Shown: positions 7,889 through 15,951 of the stretch, one piece after another | How the letters are laid out: the number at the start of each line of letters is the position of its first letter | Numbering within the stretch: the first letter of the stretch is position 1 | Assembly: GCA_964496595.1 (NCBI GenBank) | Contig: CAZCAI010000026.1 | Span: 1-35,162, forward strand | Source: JAAAOZ01 sp964496595 | Lineage (GTDB): Bacteria; Chloroflexota; Anaerolineae; B4-G1; SLSP01 | Reading direction: 5' to 3' | Length of the DNA stretch: 35,162 nucleotides | Position numbers and translations under genes: made by a program | Notes under the pieces: model-generated | Databases searched by the model: none | Told to the model about the DNA's origin: nothing | The model's input: the letters and a program-made list of their open reading frames with translations, nothing else

Positions 7889-9121
7889 ATGACCCGACGA
7901 AAAACAAAATCCAAGCTTCGCATCCAGGGATTGGTTCGCTTGATGAACTACGCTCGCGATCAAATCAGCGCGGGCGTGTCGGCGGATCAGCGGGAGGAGT
8001 TCCGCGCGTTGGTGAAGGATGGCATCCGGCAGGTCGAGCGCATCTGCCGCCAGCATCGATGCACGCCGCGCGATCTGCCGGCGCCATCGCGCCGGGCCTA
8101 TCGCTACCTCAAAGGCCTTGATTTGAACGACCTCCCCGAGCGGGAGGCGGAGCAGCCGCCCACGCCGCACGTGCGCGTCAGCGGAGTTATCAGCACCGTC
8201 GATTATTATCAGTCTAAGTTGGCGGACTTGGCGCGTCAGCACTCGGCCTGGGAGCCAACGGATGGCGAGGTCGCCGACGTAGCCACATCTCTGCGCGGCG
8301 ATGCCGATGCCATCGCCGCGCTGTGTGAGGAGCAGCACGGGCGTCCGGTGCACCTGCCCATCCGCTCGCGGCGGGGGTATCAATGGCTGCGATTTCTGAG
8401 CGCGCCGGAGTCGCTGGCTCGACATCTGATGGCCTTATCCGCTACCCAGGTCTTGGGCGAGAAGCTTCACTATCGTCAGCATCTGCCCGCCTCGCACCGC
8501 GAGCATCCCCTCCACGTTCAATTTTACGTCAGCTCCGCGCTGTGGCGCACGCGACTCACGGATCAATATATCGATGTGGCGCTCCACGAGGGATTCATCG
8601 GTGCGCCGGAGAAGTTTTTGCGCGCGCTGATGTACGCCGCGCTGGGCCACAAGGACGACGCCCATCAACGTCGATGTAAAACGTACGCGGCCTCGGAGCC
8701 GTTCGCGGATGTGACGACCGACATTGAGATGACGACGGCGGAGCTATCGACGGCCACGCAGGGGCAGCACTACGATCTGGCGGAGGTCTTCGCGCGCGTC
8801 AACGACGCCTACTTCGATGGCCAACTCGACCGCCCGCGCTTGGCCTGGAACAAGACGCTCACCGAGCGCAAGATGGGCCACTATAACACGCATACCGACA
8901 CGCTGATGTTGAGCATCACCTTGGACGCTGTCCCCGTGCCGCGCTACGTGATCGACTATGTGATGTATCACGAGTTGCTGCACAAGCAGCTTGGCGTGAG
9001 TGTCGTCAACGGACGGCGCTACGCGCACACGCCTGAGTTCCGCGCCGCCGAGCAGGCGTTCGTGCGGCACGAGGAGGCGGAGGCCTATCTGGCCCAAATG
9101 CGGCACAAGTTTGCGGCATAG
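7889..9121 (+). CDS. SprT-like zinc metallopeptidase with duplicated N-terminal module
   Basis: This 410-residue protein ends in a SprT-like domain. The zinc site HELLH is at residues 361-365 and a third ligand His380 lies in RRYAHTPEF; the preceding RPRLAWNKTLTERKMGHY segment is typical of the family. SprT/Spartan-type proteases are linked to DNA-protein crosslink repair in eukaryotes; the bacterial role is unclear. The N-terminal 170 residues hold two copies of one motif: CRQHRCTPRDLPAPSRRAYR near 53-72 and CEEQHGRPVHLPIRSRRGYQ near 146-165, which I do not recognise as a named domain. The ATG start was chosen over an upstream in-frame TTG because the extra residues overlap the promoter. No clear ribosome site precedes it. 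The downstream gene is a uracil-DNA glycosylase, which supports a DNA-repair context. Confidence 0.82.
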   Translation: MTRRKTKSKLRIQGLVRLMNYARDQISAGVSADQREEFRALVKDGIRQVERICRQHRCTPRDLPAPSRRAYRYLKGLDLNDLPEREAEQPPTPHVRVSGVISTVDYYQSKLADLARQHSAWEPTDGEVADVATSLRGDADAIAALCEEQHGRPVHLPIRSRRGYQWLRFLSAPESLARHLMALSATQVLGEKLHYRQHLPASHREHPLHVQFYVSSALWRTRLTDQYIDVALHEGFIGAPEKFLRALMYAALGHKDDAHQRRCKTYAASEPFADVTTDIEMTTAELSTATQGQHYDLAEVFARVNDAYFDGQLDRPRLAWNKTLTERKMGHYNTHTDTLMLSITLDAVPVPRYVIDYVMYHELLHKQLGVSVVNGRRYAHTPEFRAAEQAFVRHEEAEAYLAQMRHKFAA

Positions 9122-9155
9122 TCATTCAACAACTGCACGTCACAAGGAGACCCGA

Positions 9156-9881
9156 ATGGATCATAGCCCAGAGACGTGGGAGCACCTTAACCGCGAGATT
9201 ATCACCTGCCGCCGATGCCCGCGCCTGGTCGCGTGGCGCGAGGAGGTCGCGCGCACCAAGCGCCGCGCCTACGAGGATTGGGACTACTGGGGCAAGCCGG
9301 TGCCCGGATTCGGCGACCGTCGCGCCCGCGTCGTCATCGTCGGGTTGGCGCCGGGCGCCCACGGATCGAATCGCACCGGGCGAATGTTTACGGGCGATAG
9401 CTCCGGCGAGACGCTCTTCGGCGCGCTGCATCGCACGGGATTCGCCAATCAGCCCACAGCCGCCCATCGCGGCGATGGCCTGCGCCTGGACGATGTCTTC
9501 ATCACCGCTGTGGTGCGCTGCGTCCCGCCGCAGAATCGGCCCCAGGCGCAGGAACGGCGCACTTGCCGCCCCTTCCTGGCGCGCGAGTTGGCGCTGCTGA
9601 CGGATGTGCAGGTCGTGCTGGCGTTGGGTCATGTCGCCTTCACGGATTATCTGCGCCTATTGCGCGAGCAGGGCCACCAGCAGGCCGTGCGCGGCCTCAA
9701 ATTCGAGCACGGGAAGCTTTACTCCTTGCCCCATCCGCTGCCGATGTTGGTCGCCGCGTATCATCCGAGCCGGCAGAACACCCAGACGGGTCGGCTCACG
9801 CTGGAGATGTTCGACGATATCTTTCGCCAGATCCGGCTACTATTAAAATCAACATCTATTGAACAGGAGGTGGAACCATGA
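9156..9881 (+). CDS. udgB: Type-5 uracil-DNA glycosylase (UDGb family)
   Basis: The enzyme excises uracil and related deaminated bases from DNA in base-excision repair. The 241-residue protein has the family motif GLAPGAHGSNRTGRMFTGD starting at residue 63 and the C-terminal HPS motif at 203-205. Cys18, Cys21, Cys122 and Cys137 are spaced as expected for the 4Fe-4S cluster of family 4/5 enzymes. The motif reads GLAPxxHG without the acidic residue of family 4, matching family 5, which acts on uracil, hypoxanthine and xanthine. The start follows AAGGAGA by 6 nt; an upstream in-frame extension overlaps the SprT-like gene and was discarded. The stop overlaps the next ATG (ATGA), so translation of the nucleoside hydrolase is coupled to it. 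Confidence 0.93.
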   Translation: MDHSPETWEHLNREIITCRRCPRLVAWREEVARTKRRAYEDWDYWGKPVPGFGDRRARVVIVGLAPGAHGSNRTGRMFTGDSSGETLFGALHRTGFANQPTAAHRGDGLRLDDVFITAVVRCVPPQNRPQAQERRTCRPFLARELALLTDVQVVLALGHVAFTDYLRLLREQGHQQAVRGLKFEHGKLYSLPHPLPMLVAAYHPSRQNTQTGRLTLEMFDDIFRQIRLLLKSTSIEQEVEP

Positions 9882-10798
9882 GCAAACTCCCATCGTTTCC
9901 GGTATTGACCGCAGCGCAGATGCGCGCTCGCCTGGCGTCGCCCTCGGCGCGCGTGCGGATGGTGTTGGACACCGACACAGCCAACGAGATCGATGACCAG
10001 TTCGCGCTCGTCTACGCGATGCTCTCCCCCGCGCGCTTGCAGGTCGAGGCGATTTACGCCGCGCCCTTCTATAACGAGCGATCCAACGGCCCGGCGGACG
10101 GCATGGAGCAGAGCTATCAGGAGATCGTGCGCCTGCTGGCCCAGCTTGAGGTCGCGCCGGAGGGGTTCGTCTATCGCGGCGCGACGCGCTATCTGACCGA
10201 CCTGGACGCCCCGGTGGCGAGCGAGGCCGTTGAGGATTTGATCGCCCGCGCGCAGGCCGGCCCCGCGCCGCTCTACGTCGTCGCTATCGGCGCGATTACC
10301 AACATCGCCTCCGCGCTGCTATTGGCCCCGGAGATCGTCGAGCGGATCGTGGTGGTGTGGCTGGGCGGGCACGCCTCGCATTGGCCGCACAATCGGGAAT
10401 TTAACCTCCAGCAAGATCCGCTGTCCGCCCGCGTGCTCTTCGATGCGGGCGCGCCGCTGGTACACGTGCCGTGCTATCCCGTCGCCTCGCACATGCTGAC
10501 GACGGTACCGGAGTTGGAGCGCTATGTCCAGGGCAAGAGCGCTATTGGCGACGACCTGGTCGCGCTCTTCAAGGGCTACCACGACGATCATTATGCGTGG
10601 GCCAAGGAGATTTGGGACCTCGCGGCGGTGGCCTATCTTGTTGATCCGGCGTGGGTTGCGTCCACGCTCGCGCCCAGCCCGATATTGAACGACGACCTGA
10701 CGTGGACGCGCGACGCGACCCGGCATCTCATCCGCGAAGCGCAGTGGATGAATCGCAACGCCATCTTCCGCGATCTCTTCGATAAATTGGCGACTTGA
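9878..10798 (+). CDS. Inosine/uridine-preferring nucleoside hydrolase family protein
   Basis: These enzymes hydrolyse the N-glycosidic bond of nucleosides to give base and ribose, using a bound calcium ion. The 306-residue protein carries the calcium-binding aspartate cluster DTDTANEIDD at residues 31-40, a variant of the usual DTDPGxDDA. It also has HNREFNLQQD near 171-180, corresponding to the substrate-binding Glu-Phe-Asn, and IWDLAAVAY around Asp247. The variant metal site (two extra residues between the Asp pairs) means specificity should not be assumed. The ribosome site ACAGGAGGTGG lies inside the 3' end of the UDG gene, and the ATG overlaps its stop. A salvage role together with the BMP-type importer at 29478-35050 is an inference. 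Confidence 0.9.
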   Translation: MSKLPSFPVLTAAQMRARLASPSARVRMVLDTDTANEIDDQFALVYAMLSPARLQVEAIYAAPFYNERSNGPADGMEQSYQEIVRLLAQLEVAPEGFVYRGATRYLTDLDAPVASEAVEDLIARAQAGPAPLYVVAIGAITNIASALLLAPEIVERIVVVWLGGHASHWPHNREFNLQQDPLSARVLFDAGAPLVHVPCYPVASHMLTTVPELERYVQGKSAIGDDLVALFKGYHDDHYAWAKEIWDLAAVAYLVDPAWVASTLAPSPILNDDLTWTRDATRHLIREAQWMNRNAIFRDLFDKLAT

Positions 10799-10938
10799 CG
10801 AAGCGCGAAATCCGATTATGTTGGAGATGGGTTTGAAAGCGTATCAGAGTTTACTATTTGATATGGAGACGTTTCGTCTAGGGCAATCGTAAAACGTAAG
10901 CATTATATTTAGGAAGCCTTTCCGGTAGCCGATTCTGT

Positions 10939-11023
10939 AATTGCGAATTGCGAATAATGTTGTTGAGTAAAGATTCAAATTTCTAAATTCGCAATTCACA
11001 ATTTACACTTACGCAATACGCTT
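10939..11023. repeat. AT-rich short-repeat cluster in a 295-bp intergenic region
   Basis: The direct repeat of AATTGCGAAT (10939-10955) has an inverted counterpart ATTCGCAATT (10987-10996). TTACGCAATACGCTT (11009-11023) recurs exactly in inverted orientation at 27821-27835. The rest of the stretch 10799-11093 holds a small palindrome (AGACG-TTT-CGTCT, 10867-10879) but no gene. A leader with GGAGAAGAA serves the ABC gene downstream. Confidence 0.55.
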
Positions 11024-11093
11024 CACGCATTGTATCGATTGCCAAGACGAGACATTCCCATTTGATACAACATCACGACGGAGAAGAATATCT

Positions 11094-12929
11094 ATGGGAT
11101 TTTTTAGTGGATTAGATCGCGAAGCCTATGATCGCGAATACAGCGATCGGGAGTTGTTGGGACGCCTATTTTCGTATTTCCGACCGCATCGGAAGAGAGT
11201 CATCGGCGTCGGGGCGGTGATTACGGTCGGCGCGCTGATTTCCGCCGTCCAGCCGGTGGCCATCGCCCGCGCGCTGGATCTGCTGGTCAAAGATCGGCGG
11301 CGCTTGGATGTCTTTATCGCCATAGTCGTCTTTATGGTTTTATACGGCGTGCTCAACTGGGGAACGAATTGGGTGCGACGGCGGATCACGGGGATGGTGA
11401 TCGCCGATATTGTCTCCGTGCTGCGCACGGACGCCTTTACGGCCTCGGTACGGCACGATCTTTCCTTCTTTGATGAGTTTCGCTCCGGCCGGATCATCAG
11501 CCGTATCACCTCGGATACGGAGGAATTCGCGCAGGTCGTGCAACTCATCACCGATTTAATCGGGCGCGTGCTTGAGGTGCTGATCCTGTTGGGCTACTTG
11601 CTCAGCGTCTCGTGGCGATTGTCGCTGCTTCTGCTGGGCATGGCGCCCCTCGTCGTCGGCGTGGCGATGGCCTTCCGGCGGCTGGCCCGGCGGGTCACAC
11701 GCAAGGGCTTCCAGGTGTTAGCCGAGGTCAACGCCTCGATTCAAGAGGCGGTCACGGGCATCAGCGTCGCCAAGAATTTCCGTCAGGAGGCGAACATCTA
11801 CGAGGAGTTCTCCGAGGTCAACCGCCAATCCTATCACGTCAATTTGCGGCGCGGCTATGCCCTGGCGCTGACCTTCCCGACGCTCAACGCGCTCTCCGGC
11901 GTCGGCACGGCGGCGCTGGTCTACTTCGGTGGCCTGCCCGCCGCCGTGGGCACGATCTCCATTGGCAGTTGGTATCTCTTCGTCTCCAGTTTGGATCGCT
12001 TTTGGTTCCCGATGATCAGCCTCTCGGCCTTCTGGAGCCAGGTCCAGGGCGGCCTTTCGGCTTCGGAGCGTGTTTTCGCGCTGATCGATGCGGAGCCGAC
12101 GGTGCAACAGGAGGCAGAGGCGTCTATCGCGGAACTGAAGGGTGAAATTCTCTTCGATCACGTGGACTTTCGCTACACGGAACAGGAAAAGGTGCTGGGG
12201 GATTTCACCTTGCACATCGAGCCGGGCGAGAGCGTGGCGCTGGTCGGCCACACGGGCGCGGGCAAGAGCAGCATCGCCAAGCTGATCGCGCGCTTTTACG
12301 AGTTCCAGGGCGGGCGGATCTTGATCGATGGGCGCGACATCCGCGCATTCGATCTGCATGAGTATCGCCAACAGTTAGGCATGGTCTCGCAGATGCCCTT
12401 TCTCTTCACCGGCACGGTCGCCGATAACATCCGCTATGGCCGACCAGGGATCTCCGACGAGAAAATCCTCGCTATCGCCCGCCAGATTGGCGAGGGCAGC
12501 TGGCTGGAGACGCTGCCCAACGGCCTCGATACAGAGGTGGGCGAGCGCGGCGGCAGGCTTTCGATGGGTCAGCGGCAGTTAGTGGCGCTGCTGCGCGTGC
12601 TGGTGCAGGAGCCGGCCATTTTCATCTTGGACGAGGCCACCGCCAGCATCGACCCCTTCACCGAGATGCAGATCCAGGAGGCGACGGACTTAATCTTGCA
12701 GCGCAGTACATCGATCCTCATTGCCCATCGGCTCTCCACCATTCGCGCCGTTGACCGGATCATCGTGCTGCGCGAGGGCCAGATCATCGAGGAGGGCGAT
12801 CACGATGCTCTAATGGCCCAGGGCGGCCACTACGCCGAGTTGTACAACACCTACTTCCGCCATCAATCGCTTTCGTATGTGGAAGAGGTCGGCTGGCGCA
12901 AACAACAACGCGCGGGCGCACCCGCTTGA
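11094..12929 (+). CDS. ABC exporter (fused transmembrane and ATPase domains)
   Basis: This 611-residue half-transporter would act as a dimer in the cytoplasmic membrane. The transmembrane domain has about six helices over residues 35-320. The ATPase domain follows: Walker A GHTGAGKSS at 385-393, Q-loop VSQM near 432, a signature that reads LSMGQ (489-493) rather than LSGGQ, Walker B IFILDEATASID (509-520) and the switch His545 in IAHRLST. The layout is that of MsbA/BmrA-type exporters of lipids, drugs or peptides; the substrate cannot be told. A heterodimeric arrangement is possible, but no second exporter gene is adjacent. The ribosome site is GGAGAAGAA. No clear terminator follows; the gap before the serpin contains a TIR element. 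Confidence 0.93.
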   Translation: MGFFSGLDREAYDREYSDRELLGRLFSYFRPHRKRVIGVGAVITVGALISAVQPVAIARALDLLVKDRRRLDVFIAIVVFMVLYGVLNWGTNWVRRRITGMVIADIVSVLRTDAFTASVRHDLSFFDEFRSGRIISRITSDTEEFAQVVQLITDLIGRVLEVLILLGYLLSVSWRLSLLLLGMAPLVVGVAMAFRRLARRVTRKGFQVLAEVNASIQEAVTGISVAKNFRQEANIYEEFSEVNRQSYHVNLRRGYALALTFPTLNALSGVGTAALVYFGGLPAAVGTISIGSWYLFVSSLDRFWFPMISLSAFWSQVQGGLSASERVFALIDAEPTVQQEAEASIAELKGEILFDHVDFRYTEQEKVLGDFTLHIEPGESVALVGHTGAGKSSIAKLIARFYEFQGGRILIDGRDIRAFDLHEYRQQLGMVSQMPFLFTGTVADNIRYGRPGISDEKILAIARQIGEGSWLETLPNGLDTEVGERGGRLSMGQRQLVALLRVLVQEPAIFILDEATASIDPFTEMQIQEATDLILQRSTSILIAHRLSTIRAVDRIIVLREGQIIEEGDHDALMAQGGHYAELYNTYFRHQSLSYVEEVGWRKQQRAGAPA

Positions 12930-12992
12930 TCGTCTGATGGGTTGAGCGGAACAAATACATCCTCCTTTGCGTCTATAGAGTAGATAGGCGCT

Positions 12993-13093
12993 AACCTTGC
13001 GAAGGTTACTCCGGAATCTCTTTTACGATGCTGTTTTCGATAGACTAAAAGGCTTCTATCCCGAGAGTCCCTCTGGAACCTTCGCAAGTGTTA
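12993..13093. mobile_element. MITE-like element, TTGCGAAGG family, copy A
   Basis: The element starts with TAACCTTGCGAAGGTT and ends with GAACCTTCGCAAGTGTTA; the two ends are inverted copies apart from one inserted base. Each end is itself a short palindrome (AACCTT-GCG-AAGGTT). It is about 100 bp long with no coding capacity and lies between the ABC exporter and the serpin ribosome site. Read in reverse it shares TTCCGG near one end with copy C. Confidence 0.75.
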
Positions 13094-13122
13094 AATATTA
13101 CCGACAAACAAGGAGGATAAAG

Positions 13123-14397
13123 ATGCGAATCTGGTTGATTTTGTTAACGGTGAGTGTGTTGATGACGAGTTGCATGCCCAGTTCCCAGGCGGTGAAGGCC
13201 GAGATCGCGCAGGCGGATGTGCCGCGCGAGACGACGCCCGATGTCTCTGAGGAACAGATGGCGGCCTTGGTCGAGGGCAATACCGCCTTCGCGGCCGATC
13301 TCTATCAGGAGCTGCGCGGAACCGACGGCAATCTCTTCTTCTCGCCGTACAGCATTTCCACCGCGCTGGCGATGACCTACGCCGGCGCGCGCGGCGAGAC
13401 GGCGACGCAAATGGCGGAGACGCTGCACTTTACCTTGCCCCAAGAGGAGCTACATCCGGCGTTCAACGCCCTGAATCTGGCCTTGGAGCCGGGCGAGGAG
13501 GCGAGCGACGAGGAATTTGTCTTACATATCGCGAACTCCCTGTGGGCGGAGAAGGAGTACGACTTCCGCGAGGCGTTCTTGGAGTCGTTGGCCCGTCACT
13601 ACGGCGCCGGATTGCGCCTGGTCAGCTTCAAGACCGCGCCGGAGGAGGCGCGGGAGGCCATCAATGAGTGGGTCAGTGATCAGACCGAGGAGAAAATCCA
13701 GGACTTAATCCCCAAAGGCGGCATCACGGATCTGACCCGCCTCGTCCTGGCTAACGCGATCTACTTCAATGCCAAGTGGACGAACATGTTCCCCAAGGAA
13801 AACACCCGCGACGGCGCGTTCACGCTCGTGGACGGCAGCGAGGTCGAGACGCCGATGATGGCGTGGAACAAGCCGCAGATGATTCCCCACGCGCAGGGTG
13901 GGAACTACCAGGCCATCGAGCTGCCCTATCGCGGCGGCGAGGCCAGCATGGTGATCATCGTGCCGGACGCCGGGGAATTCGAGGCTTTTGAGCAGCAACT
14001 CTCCGGCGAGCAATTGCAATCGATCCTGGGCGAGATGGAGACGCGCGGCGTCGCGCTGACGATGCCCAAATTCGAGTACAAATCCTCGTTCAGTCTGGCC
14101 GATACGCTGGAGAAGATGGGTATGCCCGATGCGCTGGATGCTGAGCGCGCCGATTTCTCCGGGATGGACGGCACGCGCGATCTTCTGATCACGGATGTCT
14201 TCCACAAAGCCTTCGTGGCCGTGGATGAAGAGGGCACGGAGGCCGCCGCCGCGACCGCCGTCGTCGTTGGTATAGAATCGATGCCGGTGGTCGACGTGGA
14301 ATTGACCGTGGATCGGCCGTTCATCTATCTCATCCGCGATACGCAGACTGGCGCGGTGCTCTTCTTGGGCCGCGTGATGAATCCCGCCGCCGAATAA
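13123..14397 (+). CDS. Serpin (serine protease inhibitor), predicted lipoprotein
   Basis: Serpins trap proteases through cleavage of an exposed reactive-centre loop. The 424-residue protein starts with a lipoprotein-type signal (MRIWLILLTVSVLMTSC, Cys17), so it is probably membrane-anchored on the outside of the cell. Serpin landmarks are NLFFSPYSISTALAMTYAGA, the conserved LVLANAIYFNAKW, the hinge GTEAAAATA from residue 371 and DRPFIYLIRD near 397. The alanine-rich hinge indicates an inhibitory serpin. Aligning Gly371 as P15 places Glu385 at P1 and Ser386 at P1' (GIESMP), with Pro at P3' as in antitrypsin. The start follows AGGAGG by 7 nt; an in-frame upstream extension would run through the TIR element and was rejected. 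A strong terminator follows. Confidence 0.95.
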   Translation: MRIWLILLTVSVLMTSCMPSSQAVKAEIAQADVPRETTPDVSEEQMAALVEGNTAFAADLYQELRGTDGNLFFSPYSISTALAMTYAGARGETATQMAETLHFTLPQEELHPAFNALNLALEPGEEASDEEFVLHIANSLWAEKEYDFREAFLESLARHYGAGLRLVSFKTAPEEAREAINEWVSDQTEEKIQDLIPKGGITDLTRLVLANAIYFNAKWTNMFPKENTRDGAFTLVDGSEVETPMMAWNKPQMIPHAQGGNYQAIELPYRGGEASMVIIVPDAGEFEAFEQQLSGEQLQSILGEMETRGVALTMPKFEYKSSFSLADTLEKMGMPDALDAERADFSGMDGTRDLLITDVFHKAFVAVDEEGTEAAAATAVVVGIESMPVVDVELTVDRPFIYLIRDTQTGAVLFLGRVMNPAAE

Positions 14398-14425
14398 CGG
14401 GCGGACGTATAATAACCAATCCAAG

Positions 14426-14456
14426 ACCCCCGGCGCAACTTGCGCTGGGGGTTTTT
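14426..14456 (+). terminator. Rho-independent terminator after the serpin gene
   Basis: A 12-bp stem with one mismatch (ACCCCCGGCGCA pairing with TGCGCTGGGGGT) encloses a 3-nt loop and ends in TTTTT. It starts about 30 nt after the serpin stop codon. Confidence 0.9.
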
Positions 14457-14541
14457 GCATGGGGGAGTATCCGGAACGCCCGTTTCCTGCACGCGATTTT
14501 TCAACGGGGCTATCGCGGTGCTGGCTTGCTGTGGAATTGTT

Positions 14542-14569
14542 TTGAAACTTCTTTCCTTTGCTGTACAAT
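14542..14569 (+). promoter_or_regulatory. Sigma70-type promoter of the Ddn-like gene
   Basis: TTGAAA (14542-14547) and TACAAT (14564-14569) are separated by 16 nt. They lie after the serpin terminator and about 48 nt before the ATG of the next gene. Confidence 0.6.
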
Positions 14570-14616
14570 AAGTCTAAATCTGAGCGACAGATCAACCAGA
14601 TTAAGGAGGTAGCGTG

Positions 14617-15231
14617 ATGTCGGAGCTATCAACATTCGATCAAATCAAAGAGCAAGTGCGGTACTTCAACAAGCAGATCCTTAACCCCTTCACGTTGAGC
14701 TTTGCCGGGCGCCCGCACAGCCCCTATGCGATCATCCGTCACGCGGGGCGCACGTCGGGGCGCGTGTACAAGACGCCCGTCGTCGCTATCCGCACCGATG
14801 CGGGCTTCGTCATCCCAATGCCCTACGGCGATCACGTGGATTGGTTCCGCAATTTGGAGGCCGCTGGCGAGGGCGTCATCGCATCTGGCGGCCATGCATA
14901 TCGGATTGGCGCTTTCGAGGTGGTGGATGCAGAAGCCGCCCTTTCTGAGTTCCCCGCGTGGCTGCATCCGCTGCTTGAGAAAGCGGAGACGGAGCAGTAT
15001 CTCCGCGCCCGGCGCCTTTCGGATACTCCGGAGCTGCCGGCTGTCTATCGGCGCCTCATCGCCGACTATCCCATCACCAATGCGATCCCCATCATCGTTG
15101 GCGCGGTGATGGGATTCATCGCGCTGCTGCTCGTCATCCGCGCCCTGGGGCGCAAATTTGCGGATGGAGTCGTATGCAAGTCCCGCCGCCGAGGTCAGAT
15201 CGGCGGCGTTTTTGTAGATATTTGCAGATGA
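14617..15231 (+). CDS. Ddn-like deazaflavin-dependent nitroreductase family protein with C-terminal membrane helix
   Basis: The N-terminal 105 residues match the Ddn/DUF385 split-barrel family: IIRHAGRTSGRVYKTPV (39-55), GFVIPMPYGDHVDWFRNL (63-80) and GHAYRIGAFEVV (92-103). Members use F420 or bind hydrophobic partners, and many are uncharacterised. After a helical linker there is one membrane helix at about 157-177. The last 25 residues are oddly basic (CKSRRRGQIGG) and are encoded across a terminator hairpin, and the stop codon lies in a 10-bp tandem repeat, so the natural C-terminus may have been lost or extended. The start is the ATG 8 nt after GGAGG; a GTG one codon earlier is also possible. 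Confidence 0.82.
   Translation: MSELSTFDQIKEQVRYFNKQILNPFTLSFAGRPHSPYAIIRHAGRTSGRVYKTPVVAIRTDAGFVIPMPYGDHVDWFRNLEAAGEGVIASGGHAYRIGAFEVVDAEAALSEFPAWLHPLLEKAETEQYLRARRLSDTPELPAVYRRLIADYPITNAIPIIVGAVMGFIALLLVIRALGRKFADGVVCKSRRRGQIGGVFVDICR
15184..15213 (+). terminator. Terminator hairpin inside the 3' end of the Ddn-like reading frame
   Basis: A perfect 9-bp stem (CGCCGCCGA/TCGGCGGCG) with a 7-nt loop is followed by TTTTT. It has all features of an intrinsic terminator but ends 16 nt before the in-frame stop codon of the gene it should terminate. Confidence 0.8.
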
Positions 15232-15293
15232 AACAAGATGAAACAAGATGAAACAAGATGAAACAAGATGAAACAAGATGAAACAAGATGAAA
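15227..15293. repeat. 10-bp tandem repeat, six full copies plus a partial
   Basis: The unit GATGAAACAA is repeated six times without a mismatch and ends in a partial GATGAAA. It fills most of the space between the Ddn-like gene, whose TGA stop is in the first unit, and the start of the PH-domain gene. As the unit is 10 bp, copy-number change shifts any frame read through it and changes the spacing before the next ribosome site. Confidence 0.95.
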
Positions 15294-15303
15294 GGACAGG
15301 AAG

Positions 15304-15936
15304 ATGAACGAAGAAGTAATGACCCTCCGACCCAGCCCGGATTACCAACAAAAACTGCGCTGGACCTTCACCCTCATCGCCGGGGTGATTTTGCTCTTCG
15401 GCGTGGGGATGGGCTGGTTGATCAGCCTGGATGCGGAGATCGGCGGGCAAGCGCTCCGCGTGGCCTTCTGGATCACGGGCGGCTTGAATCTGCTGTGGTG
15501 GCTGCCGGCGATGGCCCTCGTCGGCCCCTACTATCGCAGCCTGCGCTACGAGATCCACGAGGATGAGGTGATCGTCCGCGTGGGCATCTGGACCCAATCG
15601 ATCAAGCACGTGCCCTACCGCACAGTGACCAACTTGACCATCAAGCGCGATATTTTGGATCGCCAGCTCAACTTAGGCACGCTGGAAATCCAGACCGCCG
15701 GCCTCAGCGGTTCGACCCCCAAAGCGGAGCAATCCCTGGTCGGCCTGGTCGATGCGCAAGCGATCTATGAGCGGGTGGTCGAGCACTTACGGCGCTTCCG
15801 AGGGGGCATGGAACCCCCGGCGAGTGCAGAGGCTGCGGACGTCCTGGCGCCGTCGCCGTCGGCGCAGCGGTTGGAGGAGATATTGGCCGAACTCCGCGCG
15901 ATTCGGCGGGCGGTAGCAAAAGAAGCGGACGAATAA
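15304..15936 (+). CDS. Bacterial PH-domain (bPH2/DUF304, YdbS-like) membrane protein
   Basis: This 210-residue protein has two membrane helices at about 19-41 and 56-77. A cytoplasmic bacterial PH-like domain follows: LRYEIHEDEVIVRVGIW, then HVPYRTVTNLTIKRDILDR and LGTLEIQTAG, the typical bPH2 pattern. The C-terminal 50 residues are Ala/Pro-rich and end in a short charged helix (LEEILAELRAIRRAVAKE). Function in the family is poorly known; links to membrane stress or antimicrobial resistance have been proposed for relatives. The ATG follows GGACAGGAAG at the end of the tandem repeat. The next gene starts 15 nt downstream and also has PH-like and membrane segments, so they probably form one unit. 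Confidence 0.82.
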   Translation: MNEEVMTLRPSPDYQQKLRWTFTLIAGVILLFGVGMGWLISLDAEIGGQALRVAFWITGGLNLLWWLPAMALVGPYYRSLRYEIHEDEVIVRVGIWTQSIKHVPYRTVTNLTIKRDILDRQLNLGTLEIQTAGLSGSTPKAEQSLVGLVDAQAIYERVVEHLRRFRGGMEPPASAEAADVLAPSPSAQRLEEILAELRAIRRAVAKEADE

Positions 15937-15951
15937 GCCGCAGTTTGCTCT

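Noticed and set aside
12997..13122. N-terminal extension of the serpin
   Set aside because: The extension is the translation of the TIR element; the ATG at 13123 has a perfect ribosome site and begins a lipoprotein signal.
13705..14595. A 296-codon minus-strand frame opposite the serpin
   Set aside because: It runs through the terminator and the opposing promoter, lacks a ribosome site and has shadow-type composition.
15227..15293. The 10-bp repeat as a CRISPR array
   Set aside because: Units are contiguous with no spacers and are far too short.
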